Below are positions 1-8,415 of a DNA stretch of 41,052 bases, one piece after another. Under the pieces are notes generated by a model that was given only the letters and a program-made list of their open reading frames with translations, had not been told where the DNA came from and did not search any database. The position numbers were made by a program, and so were the translations under genes. The stretch is from Runella sp. GTDB taxonomy: Bacteria > Bacteroidota > Bacteroidia > Cytophagales > Spirosomataceae. The stretch spans positions 1 to 41,052 of the forward strand of contig NZ_JAIXST010000070.1 of assembly GCF_027484545.1 (NCBI RefSeq), given 5' to 3'. Positions within the stretch are counted from its first letter, which is position 1. The number at the start of each line of letters is the position of its first letter.

Positions 1-72
1 CGATAGGACGTGATAACAGCTTCCGTCCCGGCGAGGGTCGTCCAACTCAAAGAAAAATTCAGCTACATTCAT
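1..72 (-). CDS. Possible transposase N-terminus (partial, runs off left edge)
   Basis: A 24-codon open frame begins at an ATG at 72 and continues past the left edge of the window. The segment around DDPRRDGSCYHVLS resembles the N-terminal region of ISAs1/H-repeat type transposases, where a DPR motif is followed about ten residues later by a His-x-Leu-Ser stretch. The catalytic DDE core would lie outside the window. The frame is closed upstream by a stop at 88-90. Only 24 residues are visible, so the family assignment is a weak similarity by eye, and a non-transposase protein is possible. Confidence 0.3.
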   Translation of the reverse strand, partial: MNVAEFFFELDDPRRDGSCYHVLS

Positions 73-192
73 TTCCCAAAGGTCGGGCTAACTTACCACT
101 TCATGCAATTGCCCTATAAAACTGCTTGGTTGGAAGCATAAAAAGAGGTTGGCTTGGCACTCACCGTGTTGCAAACACTTTGCTTATTTTGG

Positions 193-215
193 GGTCGTAG
201 TTGCAAACTACGACC
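193..215. repeat. Perfect 10-bp inverted repeat (hairpin)
   Basis: The arms GGTCGTAGTT and AACTACGACC are exact reverse complements around a three-base GCA loop. The hairpin lies between the transposase-like remnant and the antitoxin gene. No T tract follows on either strand, so it is not an obvious terminator. It shares the GTCGTAG/CTACGAC core with the hairpin at 26661-26690, which suggests a dispersed palindrome family. Confidence 0.6.
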
Positions 216-239
216 AACTGGGGCAAAACAACGGTGTAC

Positions 240-443
240 TTAGGCATTTTTCAGCTTACGCTTATTTAGATAGTCGTCAAACGAAACCCTCGAGCCTTTG
301 TCTTCCTGCTTTGTTTTGTCGTAGAGTCGTATGTCTTCCAACTCCTCTAAGTCGGCCATCATTTTTTCATAGCTTGTAATCGGTAAGATAACCGCTATTT
401 TCTTTCTGCTGTTGTCAGTGATAAATTGAGTTTTGGAAGTCAT
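240..443 (-). CDS. Phd/YefM- or RelB-like antitoxin, orphan
   Basis: A 67-residue protein whose central stretch (about residues 15-45) reads as a lysine-rich beta strand, VILPITSYEKM, followed by an acidic helix with LEELEDIRLYD. This is the usual layout of small Bacteroidota antitoxins of the Phd/YefM and RelB type, which bind their own promoter and mask a RelE/ParE-family toxin through the C-terminal tail. The start ATG at 443 has an AAGG-type ribosome site just upstream. The toxin normally follows the antitoxin. The 240 bases after the stop contain no toxin frame, only a palindrome and a transposase-like remnant. The gene is therefore an orphan or the toxin was lost. Family assignment is by pattern only. 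Confidence 0.6.
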   Translation of the reverse strand: MTSKTQFITDNSRKKIAVILPITSYEKMMADLEELEDIRLYDKTKQEDKGSRVSFDDYLNKRKLKNA

Positions 444-488
444 TGCCTTGATTTTGTTTTAACAAAGCTACCAGAATGGAGGCAAATT

Positions 489-533
489 CAAAAACAAAAA
501 ACGGTGTCAATCTTATAAAAGACTGACACCGTT
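489..533 (-). terminator. Rho-independent terminator after the propeller protein gene
   Basis: On the minus strand a 15-bp stem (500-514 with 519-533, one G:U pair, four-base loop) is followed by TTTTTTGTTTTT. It lies about 80 bases beyond the stop of the gene ending at 614 and just before the start of the antitoxin gene's promoter region. Confidence 0.85.
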
Positions 534-561
534 GAAAGAAAAGAGTGTAAAAGCATTTTTT

Positions 562-608
562 AGCGACGCCGTCGGATTGGGCATCCGCCTCAAAGCGATG
601 GCGTCGCT
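562..608. repeat. Two-level palindrome
   Basis: The outer arms AGCGACGCC (562-570) and GGCGTCGCT (600-608) are exact complements. An inner stem CGGAT/ATCCG lies at 573-577 and 583-587. It sits six bases beyond the stop of the large propeller gene, but no T tract follows, and a true terminator lies further on at 489-533. This looks like a REP-type structured repeat or a 3' mRNA stabilising element. Confidence 0.6.
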
Positions 609-613
609 GGTAA

Positions 614-3600
614 TTAGTTCACATTCACGGCCTTGATGTCGGCTTGGCGAACGGCTTCGTTGAAGGCGGGTACATCTTTGGCAATGGCCGTTTTGAGGCG
701 GTCGAGTTGCTTGTCAATCTTGCCCGCGAGATCATTATATACGTCGTAACTTTGCTTGGTCGGTTTGGTATCTGCCGAAGAAACAGTGCTGCTTACACCG
801 GCTAACTTGTCGTTAAGTTGAATAGCAAAATTCAAAGCGTCCTGTCCGGCTTTTGACTTGGGTTGCATGAGCGTACTTTCAACTTCGTCTAAGGTTTTCA
901 TTAATTCTTTGGTCTGCTCTTTGAGTTTCTTAGCCAAATTTTCGTCCTTAACGGCTTTCAAATAAGCGTTGACATCGTTGCGCACTTTGCGAATTTGGTT
1001 GATGCCCTTGTGCGTGTCAGAAAGTTTTTTGTTGATTTTCATCGAAAGCTCAAACTGTTCCTGTAAGTCAGCCAACGGTACTTTCACGCGAGGATCTTGT
1101 AAGATATCAAACTCTTGTTCTTTGATGAGCGTTTTTCCCATAACCATCTGTACCTTGTACTTACCCGGCACAACCTTGGGGCCAATGGTACTGCCGCTCC
1201 ACATCACGTTGGTTCCATCTACTTCGGTGGCGTTGGGGTAACGCATATTCCACAAAAACACGTTCATGCCTGCTTTGGCCTGTAACACGTTGGGCACGCG
1301 GGTTTTGGGGTTAGCATAAAAATCCTTCGGGTCTTTTACATCCTCGCCTTTGAGGTCTTTCTTGCTCGAATAACTAACGATGGTGTCGCCTGTGGCCGTA
1401 AAATAAATCAGCTTTACTTCGTCTTTGGGAGCTTCTTTGAAGTAATAACGCGTCAAGACGCCGTTGGGGGTATTTTCACCATCGCTCAAAGACTCGTCAA
1501 TCACAAAACGACCACCGCCTTGGAAACGATAGCTGTGGCGAGGCTTATACAAGTGCGCTTGTGCATCGGCGGCTACCTGCTTGTCCATGATTTCATGGAG
1601 AGGCGTTACATCGTCCATGATCCAGAAAGCACGTCCGTGGGTCGAAACCACTAAGTCTTTTTCACGTTTGTGAATCACTAAGTCATGAATGGGCGTGAGG
1701 GGGAGATTGAGTTGAAGTTTTTCCCAATTTCCGCCATCATTGAAAGATACATACATCCCGCGTTCAGTACCTGCGTACAGGAGGCCGCGCTTGTTAGGGT
1801 CTTCGCGTACGACGCGTGTCCATTCGTCGGCAGGAATACCGTTTGTAATGGAAGTCCATGTCTTGCCGTAGTCGGTGGTTTTGAAGATATACGGTTTAAA
1901 GTCATTGAGTTTGTAGCGGGTAGCGGTCAGGTACGCCTTTCCTTTGTCAAACTGCGAAGGCTCGATGATGCTGATAAGCGCAAAATCACCCAATTGAGTT
2001 TTGGGCAGGGTGACGTTATTCCAGCTTTTGCCTGCGTCGGGGCTTACGTGTACGTAGCCATCGTCGGAGCCTACCCAATACACGCCTTTTTCAACGGGAG
2101 ATTCGTCAAAGGCAAAAATCGTTGCGTAGGTTTCGGCACCTGTTTGGTCGAGGCTGATCGGTCCTCCTGTTTCGCCCATGGTGGCGGGATCGTGGCGGGT
2201 CAAATCAGGGCTGATGGTTTGCCACGACTGCCCGTAGTTAGTGGTTTTATGAACGTACTGAGACGTACAAAACAGCAATTTAGGGTCATGTGGGCTAAAC
2301 AAAATCGGGTACGTCCACTGAAAGCGGTAAGTGCGGTCTTTGCTTGGTGCTCCCATAAAATACTCAGGATACACGTTAATGACCTGCTCTTGGTTGGTAC
2401 GCTTGTCTTGCCGGGTGATGAGGCCGTCGTAGCTGCCTCCAAAAGTTACTTTGGGGTCGAGAGGATCGGATACAATGTAGCCCGATTCTCCGCCGGCTAC
2501 TTGGTACCAATCGCGGATACCAATGGTAGCATCGTCGGAGCGGCTGGCAATGCGCTTGGCGGAGTTGTCCTGCTGTCCTCCGTAGAGGTTATAGGGAAAG
2601 TCGTTGTCTACCGATACGTGATAAAACTGTGAAGTAGGGATGTCTAATTCCGTAAAAGTTTCGCCGTCATTGAAGGTGACTTCGGCACCGCCGTCGTCAG
2701 CGATAATGTAGTTATCCGGATTGTTGGGGTTAATCCATACATCGTGAGTGTCACCATGGTGAACGTTGATGCGTTGGAAAGTTTTGCCGCCATCTTTGGT
2801 TTTAAAGGCATTTACGTTCAAAATTACCAACTGATTTTCGTCTTTAGGGCTCACGGCCAAATTCATGTAGTACCACGGACGTTGTTTGAGATTCGGGTTG
2901 TCGGTAATGTGAGCCCATGTTTCGCCACCGTTGGTAGAGGTATATAAGCCTCCCTTTTCTTTATTTTCTACCATTGCCCAAAGGCGGTTGCCATTGGTAG
3001 GAGCGACAGCAATGCCAATTTTACCCAACAGCCCTTTGGGCATTCCCGGGTTCTGAGAAATGAGTTGCCAACTGTCGCCGCCATCGGTGGACTTGTACAG
3101 ACCCGATCCAGGGCCACCGCTGCTCATCATGTGGTGGTTACGAAACGATTGCCATAGAGCTGCATAAAGGATGTTGGAATTAGTGGGGTCAAATACTACA
3201 TCCACGGCTCCCGTGCTGTCGTTTTTAGCGAGCACCTGCTGCCACGTTTTTCCACCGTCTTTGGAGCGATACACGCCCCGTTCTTTATTGGGACCCCAGT
3301 GATTGCCAAGGGCGGCTACAAAGAGTACTTCGGGGTTTTGGGGATGCACGGCAATATGTGCAATGGAAATGGTTTCTTTAAGACCAATGTGTTTCCATGA
3401 TTTGCCCGCATCGGTGGACTTGTAGATTCCGTCACCATAAGTGATGTTGCCACGGATGTCGGTTTCTCCCATGCCCACATAGACCACGTTGGGGTCGGAA
3501 CTGGCCACGGTAATTGCCCCAACTGAACTTGATTTGAAGGTGCTATCGGAAATGGGGAACCAATCATTGCCTCCGTTGACGCTTTTCCAAACGCCCCCGC

Positions 3601-3838
3601 CTGTGGCACCGAAGTAGTAGACCAAGGGTTGACCTGCTACGCCTGTAGCAGCCAATGAGCGCCCACCCACGGAGGGGCCGATGTTGCGGTAGCGAAGGGC
3701 ATTGAATAGTTTAGAATCAACGGTTTTGGCTGAGGGAGGTGCCGATGCTGAAACTTCTTTTGCTTTTTTCTTTTGGGCAAAGCCTACGGTTATCAAAGCA
3801 AATGAAAAGAGTAAAGCCGATAAAAGTGTTTTTTTCAT
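614..3838 (-). CDS. Secreted VPS10/sortilin-like Asp-box beta-propeller protein
   Basis: A 1074-residue protein with a signal peptide at residues 1-21 (lysines, then a leucine/phenylalanine core ending GFA). After it comes a RNIGPSVGGRS segment typical of this Bacteroidota family. At least ten Asp-box repeats (S/T-x-D-x-G-x-T/S-W) follow, for example STDAGKSW, SKDGGKTW, STDGGDSW, SPDAGKSW and TTDYGKTW, through about residue 760. These fold as one or two large beta-propellers. The last 300 residues form a beta-rich domain (APKDEVKLIYF region) and then a helical tail. The family is often named glycosyl hydrolase or VPS10-domain protein, but no catalytic residues can be assigned and the substrate is unknown. 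It is transcribed alone, with a -7 element upstream and a terminator downstream. Confidence 0.88.
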   Translation of the reverse strand: MKKTLLSALLFSFALITVGFAQKKKAKEVSASAPPSAKTVDSKLFNALRYRNIGPSVGGRSLAATGVAGQPLVYYFGATGGGVWKSVNGGNDWFPISDSTFKSSSVGAITVASSDPNVVYVGMGETDIRGNITYGDGIYKSTDAGKSWKHIGLKETISIAHIAVHPQNPEVLFVAALGNHWGPNKERGVYRSKDGGKTWQQVLAKNDSTGAVDVVFDPTNSNILYAALWQSFRNHHMMSSGGPGSGLYKSTDGGDSWQLISQNPGMPKGLLGKIGIAVAPTNGNRLWAMVENKEKGGLYTSTNGGETWAHITDNPNLKQRPWYYMNLAVSPKDENQLVILNVNAFKTKDGGKTFQRINVHHGDTHDVWINPNNPDNYIIADDGGAEVTFNDGETFTELDIPTSQFYHVSVDNDFPYNLYGGQQDNSAKRIASRSDDATIGIRDWYQVAGGESGYIVSDPLDPKVTFGGSYDGLITRQDKRTNQEQVINVYPEYFMGAPSKDRTYRFQWTYPILFSPHDPKLLFCTSQYVHKTTNYGQSWQTISPDLTRHDPATMGETGGPISLDQTGAETYATIFAFDESPVEKGVYWVGSDDGYVHVSPDAGKSWNNVTLPKTQLGDFALISIIEPSQFDKGKAYLTATRYKLNDFKPYIFKTTDYGKTWTSITNGIPADEWTRVVREDPNKRGLLYAGTERGMYVSFNDGGNWEKLQLNLPLTPIHDLVIHKREKDLVVSTHGRAFWIMDDVTPLHEIMDKQVAADAQAHLYKPRHSYRFQGGGRFVIDESLSDGENTPNGVLTRYYFKEAPKDEVKLIYFTATGDTIVSYSSKKDLKGEDVKDPKDFYANPKTRVPNVLQAKAGMNVFLWNMRYPNATEVDGTNVMWSGSTIGPKVVPGKYKVQMVMGKTLIKEQEFDILQDPRVKVPLADLQEQFELSMKINKKLSDTHKGINQIRKVRNDVNAYLKAVKDENLAKKLKEQTKELMKTLDEVESTLMQPKSKAGQDALNFAIQLNDKLAGVSSTVSSADTKPTKQSYDVYNDLAGKIDKQLDRLKTAIAKDVPAFNEAVRQADIKAVNVN

Positions 3839-3871
3839 ACATTCATTAGGTTAGGAGAGAAGATTATGTTT

Positions 3872-3919
3872 GAGCAAAAATAAAAAAAATGACCTGAGAA
3901 AACCTATTTTCTCAGGTCA
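3872..3919 (-). terminator. Rho-independent terminator after the LysM gene
   Basis: A perfect 13-bp stem, TGACCTGAGAAAA (3890-3902) with its complement at 3907-3919, has a four-base loop and is followed on the minus strand by ATTTTTTTTATTTTT. It lies 51 bases beyond the stop of the gene ending at 3970. Confidence 0.9.
3875..3882 (-). promoter_or_regulatory. Bacteroidota -7 promoter element
   Basis: The minus strand reads TATTTTTG, matching the TAnnTTTG consensus, 37 bases upstream of the ATG at 3838. It overlaps the T tract of the preceding gene's terminator. No clear -33 TTTG was found. Confidence 0.45.
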
Positions 3920-3969
3920 AAACGACACAATTACTTTTTATGTAGATGAAGATTAATTCTTCTGAATGA

Positions 3970-5040
3970 TTATTGTGACAAATAGCTGATTTCAGCAATA
4001 AACTGACGACCGCCTGGAGATAATTTTTCCTGAGCTCGTGCCGAGAGTTTGATGATGATTCGATTATTGGCGCTGATGTCTGGTAGCTTACCAATCACTT
4101 TTACCCAAATACTTTGGCTATTGTTTACATTTTTGACTTGAATCAAAGAACCAACGGGAGCCGTACGGTGAAGGGCAAGGAATTTGTTATTAATATCCGT
4201 TCCGTCCAATACTTCAGCAACTCCCGTTTCTAAAATTCGTTTACCAGTATTGGCAATTTTGGGCTCTGGTAAATCGGCATTTGTTAAATCTTCGGCATGA
4301 GGTGGAGGGGGCATTTTCTCGGGGTTTGCTTTTCGGACTTCCGTCAATTTAGCAGAGTCAAGTTTGTTCTTTTTTAAATAGTCCTGATAGGTATGCTCAG
4401 AGACAATCAGTTCCTGCCCTGAGCGTAGTTGGTCGGAAGTGAGGCCGTTCCATCGGCGAATATCAGCCATCAATACTCCGTGTTTGACAGCAATACCGTA
4501 GAGTGATTGTCCGCCTTCTACGCGATGAATCCCCATTTTGGCCAGAACGGTACTTGGTTTTGCTTCGACCTTATCCGTTTCTGGGTCTTTCGCAGGAGGA
4601 TTTTCAACCTCTTTTTTCTCCTCAACCTTTACATTTTCGACTTTTTCTTCTTCTACTTTGACAGGGGGATTCGCCTTGGGTTGAATCTCATAATCAAGCA
4701 CCAATTTGGTGTTATCTGGCTTTTTTTCAGGTTCTTTAGCGGCTACGTTCGCAGGTGCTTTGGCAGGTACGGCACGACTTTCGGTAAGCACACGTACCGT
4801 TTGTCCTACCGATAAATTGTCTTTCATGCCGGGGTTGGCATCTTTAAGCGCTTTAATGGTAGTCTTGTATTTGCGCATTACGGCGTACAGTGTCTGTCCC
4901 GCCTCTACGCGGTGAAGTACGTAGGTTTTACCGTTCTTACTTTCAGTACCCGTAGAATCAACAACAAAAGGAGTAGCAAATGCGGAGGTTCCCCACAAAA
5001 TCGCTGCTATTACGAGGCAAAATCCGGCTCGCGTTATCAT
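3970..5040 (-). CDS. LysM/RlpA-like double-psi beta-barrel envelope protein
   Basis: A 356-residue exported protein. The signal peptide covers about residues 1-22 and ends SAFA. LysM 1 is at about 40-84 and LysM 2 at about 171-213; both should bind peptidoglycan glycan chains. A Lys/Glu/Pro-rich spacer at 88-160 separates them. Residues 265-353 match the RlpA-like double-psi beta-barrel (LALHRTAPVGSLIQVKN corresponds to the family's AAHrtLPfGT block). The acidic residue of the usual VNDRGP block is absent (VIGKLPD here), as is the usual GE of the first block, so lytic transglycosylase activity is doubtful and a binding or scaffolding role is more likely. Its ATG overlaps the stop of the upstream gene by four bases, so the two are translationally coupled. 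Confidence 0.85.
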   Translation of the reverse strand: MITRAGFCLVIAAILWGTSAFATPFVVDSTGTESKNGKTYVLHRVEAGQTLYAVMRKYKTTIKALKDANPGMKDNLSVGQTVRVLTESRAVPAKAPANVAAKEPEKKPDNTKLVLDYEIQPKANPPVKVEEEKVENVKVEEKKEVENPPAKDPETDKVEAKPSTVLAKMGIHRVEGGQSLYGIAVKHGVLMADIRRWNGLTSDQLRSGQELIVSEHTYQDYLKKNKLDSAKLTEVRKANPEKMPPPPHAEDLTNADLPEPKIANTGKRILETGVAEVLDGTDINNKFLALHRTAPVGSLIQVKNVNNSQSIWVKVIGKLPDISANNRIIIKLSARAQEKLSPGGRQFIAEISYLSQ

Positions 5041-5837
5041 GGTCTTGGTAATTTTATTACGACTAATTCGTCCAATTTTTTTAAATAAATAATATGGTGT
5101 TCACTATAAAAACATTCATCAAAGACAGCACTATCCTTGTCCGAATCAATTGGTTCGTTCAATAGTACTGTCTTCGTTGAATTTACTACCAAGATAGAGC
5201 GGGATAAAGTAATAGCGTTAGCGGGGTAAAGATAATTAAAAAACAATAGATGTCCAGCGATTTCGCCATAATTTATCGCTTTTTGAGGAATTTTATTCGT
5301 TATTTTTTGGATAAATTGCCTTATTACCGAATAATATGGACTTGACTCTTCGTGACTTATGGGGAATTTCCAAAAAGTAGATTCCTGAATCGGCTGTAAA
5401 AAAGAAGCCCCCGCAGGATTTCCGTTGGCTATTGACCAATGTTCTAAAATAAGAGGCTGTTCGGGATTAGCTCGGGATGTTTGAATCGTTAGTCCGTCAG
5501 TCCCCTCAAACTTACATCCTGCCAACGTCCAACTCATGTTACCCGACAATGCATCGACGACTAAAAGTTGTTTGGGGGCGGGCTGCTCACTACCTGTATA
5601 CGCATGTAATAATAGTTTCCCTGCGTAAAAACCAATTAGTCCGGTCCACCAATCTGTTTCGATAAATGCGTGTTGCCAACTAATTTCACCCGTTTCGACA
5701 TGAAGAGCGCACCATTCTACGTTGGTTTTGTCGCGCAGTTCGAGAACTACAATATTCTGAGTGGCCGATGTAGGAAGGACATCGTACAAAACACGCCAAA
5801 TGGGAAGGGTAAAACGAATATTGTGGGAATCTAACAA
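5037..5837 (-). CDS. Conserved protein of unknown function (possibly DUF4905)
   Basis: A 266-residue protein with no signal peptide or membrane segment. It is rich in beta strands and aromatic residues: WxxAF, WWTGLIGF and SGNMSWTLAG recur in a way that suggests an imperfect propeller or beta-sandwich. I recall Cytophagales proteins of this length and style grouped as DUF4905, but this cannot be confirmed here. The only in-frame start after the upstream stop is a TTG at 5837. The stop overlaps the start of the LysM/RlpA gene (ATGA overlap at 5037-5040), so the two proteins are made together and probably act in the same envelope process. No function is proposed beyond that. Confidence 0.7.
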   Translation of the reverse strand: MLDSHNIRFTLPIWRVLYDVLPTSATQNIVVLELRDKTNVEWCALHVETGEISWQHAFIETDWWTGLIGFYAGKLLLHAYTGSEQPAPKQLLVVDALSGNMSWTLAGCKFEGTDGLTIQTSRANPEQPLILEHWSIANGNPAGASFLQPIQESTFWKFPISHEESSPYYSVIRQFIQKITNKIPQKAINYGEIAGHLLFFNYLYPANAITLSRSILVVNSTKTVLLNEPIDSDKDSAVFDECFYSEHHIIYLKKLDELVVIKLPRP

Positions 5838-5911
5838 GTGCCAATTTGATAATTAATTGGTCAAAAGTAGGGAAAGACGGCAGTTATATCAAACCCATTG
5901 GCTTTAGATTT

Positions 5912-7069
5912 TCAGTACAAATGCGCCCGATTCGATAAGAAAGCCCAAATCAGCGCTAAAACTGCGACCAATCCAATGGCAAAAGAGAGGCTGTAAGCAT
6001 TGGAAATGAGGCCAATCAACGCTGGTCCTGCCAAAAATCCTGCCAGACTGAACGTATTCATCGTCGCCAATCCTGCTCCTTTGGCCATACCCGGAACTCG
6101 CGCCGCGCTCCCGTATAAGATGGGCGCTCCGCACGAAACACCTGCGCCAACTAAACCAAAACCTAAAATGGCGGTAGTGGTATGTGGAATCAATACAGCT
6201 AATAAAATACCGAACGCGGCTAATATTCCTCCCGTAACCAATACTTTTCGACTGCCGTATTGGGGTATGAGGGCATCGCCGACAAAACGCCCCGAAGCCA
6301 TAAAAAAGGCATAGCAGGCAAAGCCCCAACCGATGAAAAAATCGTTGGATTTGACAACGTCACGCATGTAAACAGCCGTCCAATCGGACATGGTGCCTTC
6401 GGTGATGTTGGTACAAAGTGAAATGGCAATCATACCCATTAAAACTCGATTGGGCCACGCAAATTTTGCCCCTCCTTCGCTTTGACGTTTCTCTTCGTGA
6501 ATCCCCATGATGATGGGACGCACCAATAAAACCAATGCTACAATGGTGACTGAAACCGCAGCTACATGGATAGCCGGAGGAACTTTAAAACCCATTAAAA
6601 TACTGGCTAACGCCGAGCCTAACATGCCTCCTCCGCTGAACATTCCGTGGGAAGTAGACATGATGAAAATGCCATCCTGCCGCTCAATGCTCGTCACGCA
6701 GGTATTCATGGCTACGTTGGTGAAGGCGATTCCGATTCCCATTAGTCCCAATGCCGCCGAAGTCATCCATAAATAGGGTACATTGACAGGCAAAGAATAG
6801 GCGAGTGCCATCGCGATTAATCCCCAGATAGCGGTAGCCCGCATTCCGAAACGATTGATAATGACGGTAGAAAAAGGATTGGTAAGCGTAGAGGCAAGCG
6901 GTAAACTGAGCAATAACAATCCTAATTGGGCATCGTCTAAATTAAATTTCTGTTTTACGTAGGGAATCCACGTTACCCAGTTTCCAAACAAAAAACCGAC
7001 CGAAGCAAAAATGGCTCCTATGGCCAAGCTCCGGCTGTGGGTAAAATATGTTTTTAAGTGTGTTGTCAT
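5912..7069 (-). CDS. MFS transporter, YbjJ-like
   Basis: A 385-residue inner-membrane protein with about twelve hydrophobic helices, the usual length for a small major facilitator. The GNWVTWIPYVKQKFNL stretch after helix 1 and the segments VAMNTCVTSIER and STSHGMFSGGGMLGS around helices 4-5 match the YbjJ-like/fucose-permease-like branch, whose substrates are mostly unknown. It is the third gene of a minus-strand operon: it starts two bases after the stop of the VOC gene, and a HAD phosphatase gene precedes that. The context points to transport and turnover of a small, possibly phosphorylated or sugar-like metabolite, which is inference only. Confidence 0.85.
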   Translation of the reverse strand: MTTHLKTYFTHSRSLAIGAIFASVGFLFGNWVTWIPYVKQKFNLDDAQLGLLLLSLPLASTLTNPFSTVIINRFGMRATAIWGLIAMALAYSLPVNVPYLWMTSAALGLMGIGIAFTNVAMNTCVTSIERQDGIFIMSTSHGMFSGGGMLGSALASILMGFKVPPAIHVAAVSVTIVALVLLVRPIIMGIHEEKRQSEGGAKFAWPNRVLMGMIAISLCTNITEGTMSDWTAVYMRDVVKSNDFFIGWGFACYAFFMASGRFVGDALIPQYGSRKVLVTGGILAAFGILLAVLIPHTTTAILGFGLVGAGVSCGAPILYGSAARVPGMAKGAGLATMNTFSLAGFLAGPALIGLISNAYSLSFAIGLVAVLALIWAFLSNRAHLY

Positions 7070-7071
7070 TA

Positions 7072-7461
7072 TTAAATGGTTAACTCAATTCGATTCTGCT
7101 CTGGGTCAAATACAACACTTTCGTAGTAGCCGTCGCCCGTCCAACGAGGTTCGCCTACTACTTCATATCCATCGGTACGAAGGCGTTCCGTCAATTGATT
7201 GACATTAACTTCGCTTCCTACTGAAACGGCAAAATGAATCAAGCCTGTAAACTGCTCATAAATGTCATTTTGATGGTCAGGGATTCCAACCATTTGCATC
7301 AATTCCAGTCGAGGGCCTTCTTTAAAAGTTAAAAAATAAGACTCAAATTGTTTTTTGGTATTTACGTACTTCTCATTGGCTTTGGCTCCAAAATAAGTTT
7401 CGTAAAATCCCCTCATTTGTTCCAAATTGCGGCACCAAAGAGCAATATGTTCAATGTACAT
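7072..7461 (-). CDS. VOC-family (glyoxalase-like) metalloprotein
   Basis: A 129-residue single-domain protein with the paired beta-alpha-beta-beta-beta fold of the vicinal oxygen chelate superfamily. The four expected metal ligands are visible: His5 (IEHIALW), Glu53 (RLELM), His76 (LIHFAV) and Glu126 (NRIEL). This is the glyoxalase I-type arrangement, so it should bind one divalent metal as a dimer. Substrate is unknown; related proteins include lactoylglutathione lyase-like enzymes, dioxygenases and epimerases. It lies nine bases after the HAD gene and two bases before the MFS gene, so all three are co-transcribed. Confidence 0.85.
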   Translation of the reverse strand: MYIEHIALWCRNLEQMRGFYETYFGAKANEKYVNTKKQFESYFLTFKEGPRLELMQMVGIPDHQNDIYEQFTGLIHFAVSVGSEVNVNQLTERLRTDGYEVVGEPRWTGDGYYESVVFDPEQNRIELTI

Positions 7462-7470
7462 AATTCAGTA

Positions 7471-8148
7471 TTAATGAGTTATGATGGGTTGATTGAGTAA
7501 ATTTTCTATAAACTCATAGTTCATTTCAAGGTAATCGTTGATGTAAGCACTGCACGGCGGCAGCTCATCGGCAATATGCGACGTAGTAACTCCGACTACT
7601 TTCATACCTGCGGCCAATCCAGCTTTTACTCCTGAGACCGAATCTTCAAAAACTACGCATTGGGAGGGCGCAACGCCTAATCGTTCTGCACTTTTGAGAT
7701 AGACTTCAGGATTGGGTTTGTGTTGCGTTACGTCCTGCTCCGACAACATTGATTCCATCGCCTCTCCCAAAACAGGTATCTGTTCTACCATCATGACTAA
7801 ATTTTCAACGGGGGCGGAAGTGGCGATACCCGTTTTTACTCCGTTTTGTTTTAAATCTGCTAAAAAAGCCAAAAGTCCTGGGATGGGCTGTGCAATGGAG
7901 GCATACAATTCTCGAAACAAAGCTTCTTTTTCAAACTGCAATTGAGCAAGTTCGTCAGTAATAACGTCTCTTTTGAAAAAGTAACTCAGAATATAGCTAT
8001 TGTGCTTCCCATACATGTGATTCTGGAGTTCTTCTTCGGTGGGAATAATGGCGTAGCGATCCAGGAATTTTCGCCAAGCGATGTTATGAGTGGGATTGGT
8101 ATCGGCAATGACGCCATCCATATCAAAAATTACGGCAAAGTCAGACAT
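7471..8148 (-). CDS. HAD-superfamily phosphatase/phosphomutase, beta-PGM-like
   Basis: A 225-residue cytosolic hydrolase. Motif I is FDMDGVIADT with the nucleophile Asp9 and the acid/base Asp11. Motif II is the Thr/Ser in GIATSAP, motif III the lysine in HKPNPEVY, and motif IV the acidic pair in VVFEDSVSGV. A helical cap domain lies at about residues 17-85. This is the beta-phosphoglucomutase/phosphatase subgroup; mutase and phosphatase cannot be separated by eye. The start is placed at the ATG at 8148, because the longer frame from 8190 adds 14 residues that have no counterpart before the first beta strand. It heads the HAD-VOC-MFS operon. Confidence 0.85.
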   Translation of the reverse strand: MSDFAVIFDMDGVIADTNPTHNIAWRKFLDRYAIIPTEEELQNHMYGKHNSYILSYFFKRDVITDELAQLQFEKEALFRELYASIAQPIPGLLAFLADLKQNGVKTGIATSAPVENLVMMVEQIPVLGEAMESMLSEQDVTQHKPNPEVYLKSAERLGVAPSQCVVFEDSVSGVKAGLAAGMKVVGVTTSHIADELPPCSAYINDYLEMNYEFIENLLNQPIITH

Positions 8149-8217
8149 AATAAAATGGAAAATGCTAAATAATTCCAAAAGTTTTCGCAATCAGAATCAT
8201 GGGATTGTTTGTGACCG

Positions 8218-8225
8218 CAAAATTA
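8218..8225 (-). promoter_or_regulatory. Bacteroidota -7 promoter element for the HAD operon
   Basis: The minus strand reads TAATTTTG, an exact TAnnTTTG match, 70 bases upstream of the ATG at 8148. No convincing -33 TTTG is at the right distance. Confidence 0.45.
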
Positions 8226-8379
8226 CTGCCTATTTCCTTTTGAATGCTACGACTTTGTTTGCCATTTATGACACTTTATTGTTTTTTTGACGATATGGAA
8301 CATTTATGGGCAAATAGAGCGCTGATTTTTATTTTTTGGACGCGTTTCTTAAAGCTTATACTTTTCCGGTTTAATACTT

Positions 8380-8387
8380 TACCTTTG
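8380..8387 (+). promoter_or_regulatory. Bacteroidota -7 promoter element
   Basis: TACCTTTG matches TAnnTTTG exactly and lies 29 bases before the ATG at 8416. The -33 region is not well conserved. Confidence 0.45.
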
Positions 8388-8415
8388 AATTTCTAAACCT
8401 TTATCCAACAAAAAG

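Noticed and set aside
7-141. Plus-strand frame at the left edge ending in a TAA at 139-141
   Set aside because: It follows a TAG at 4-6 and shows no protein-like features; the minus-strand transposase-like reading is somewhat better supported.
1685-2632. A 315-codon plus-strand frame opposite the propeller gene
   Set aside because: It lies fully inside the intact 1074-residue gene on the other strand, has no recognisable domain, and the minus-strand protein has clear Asp-box repeats.
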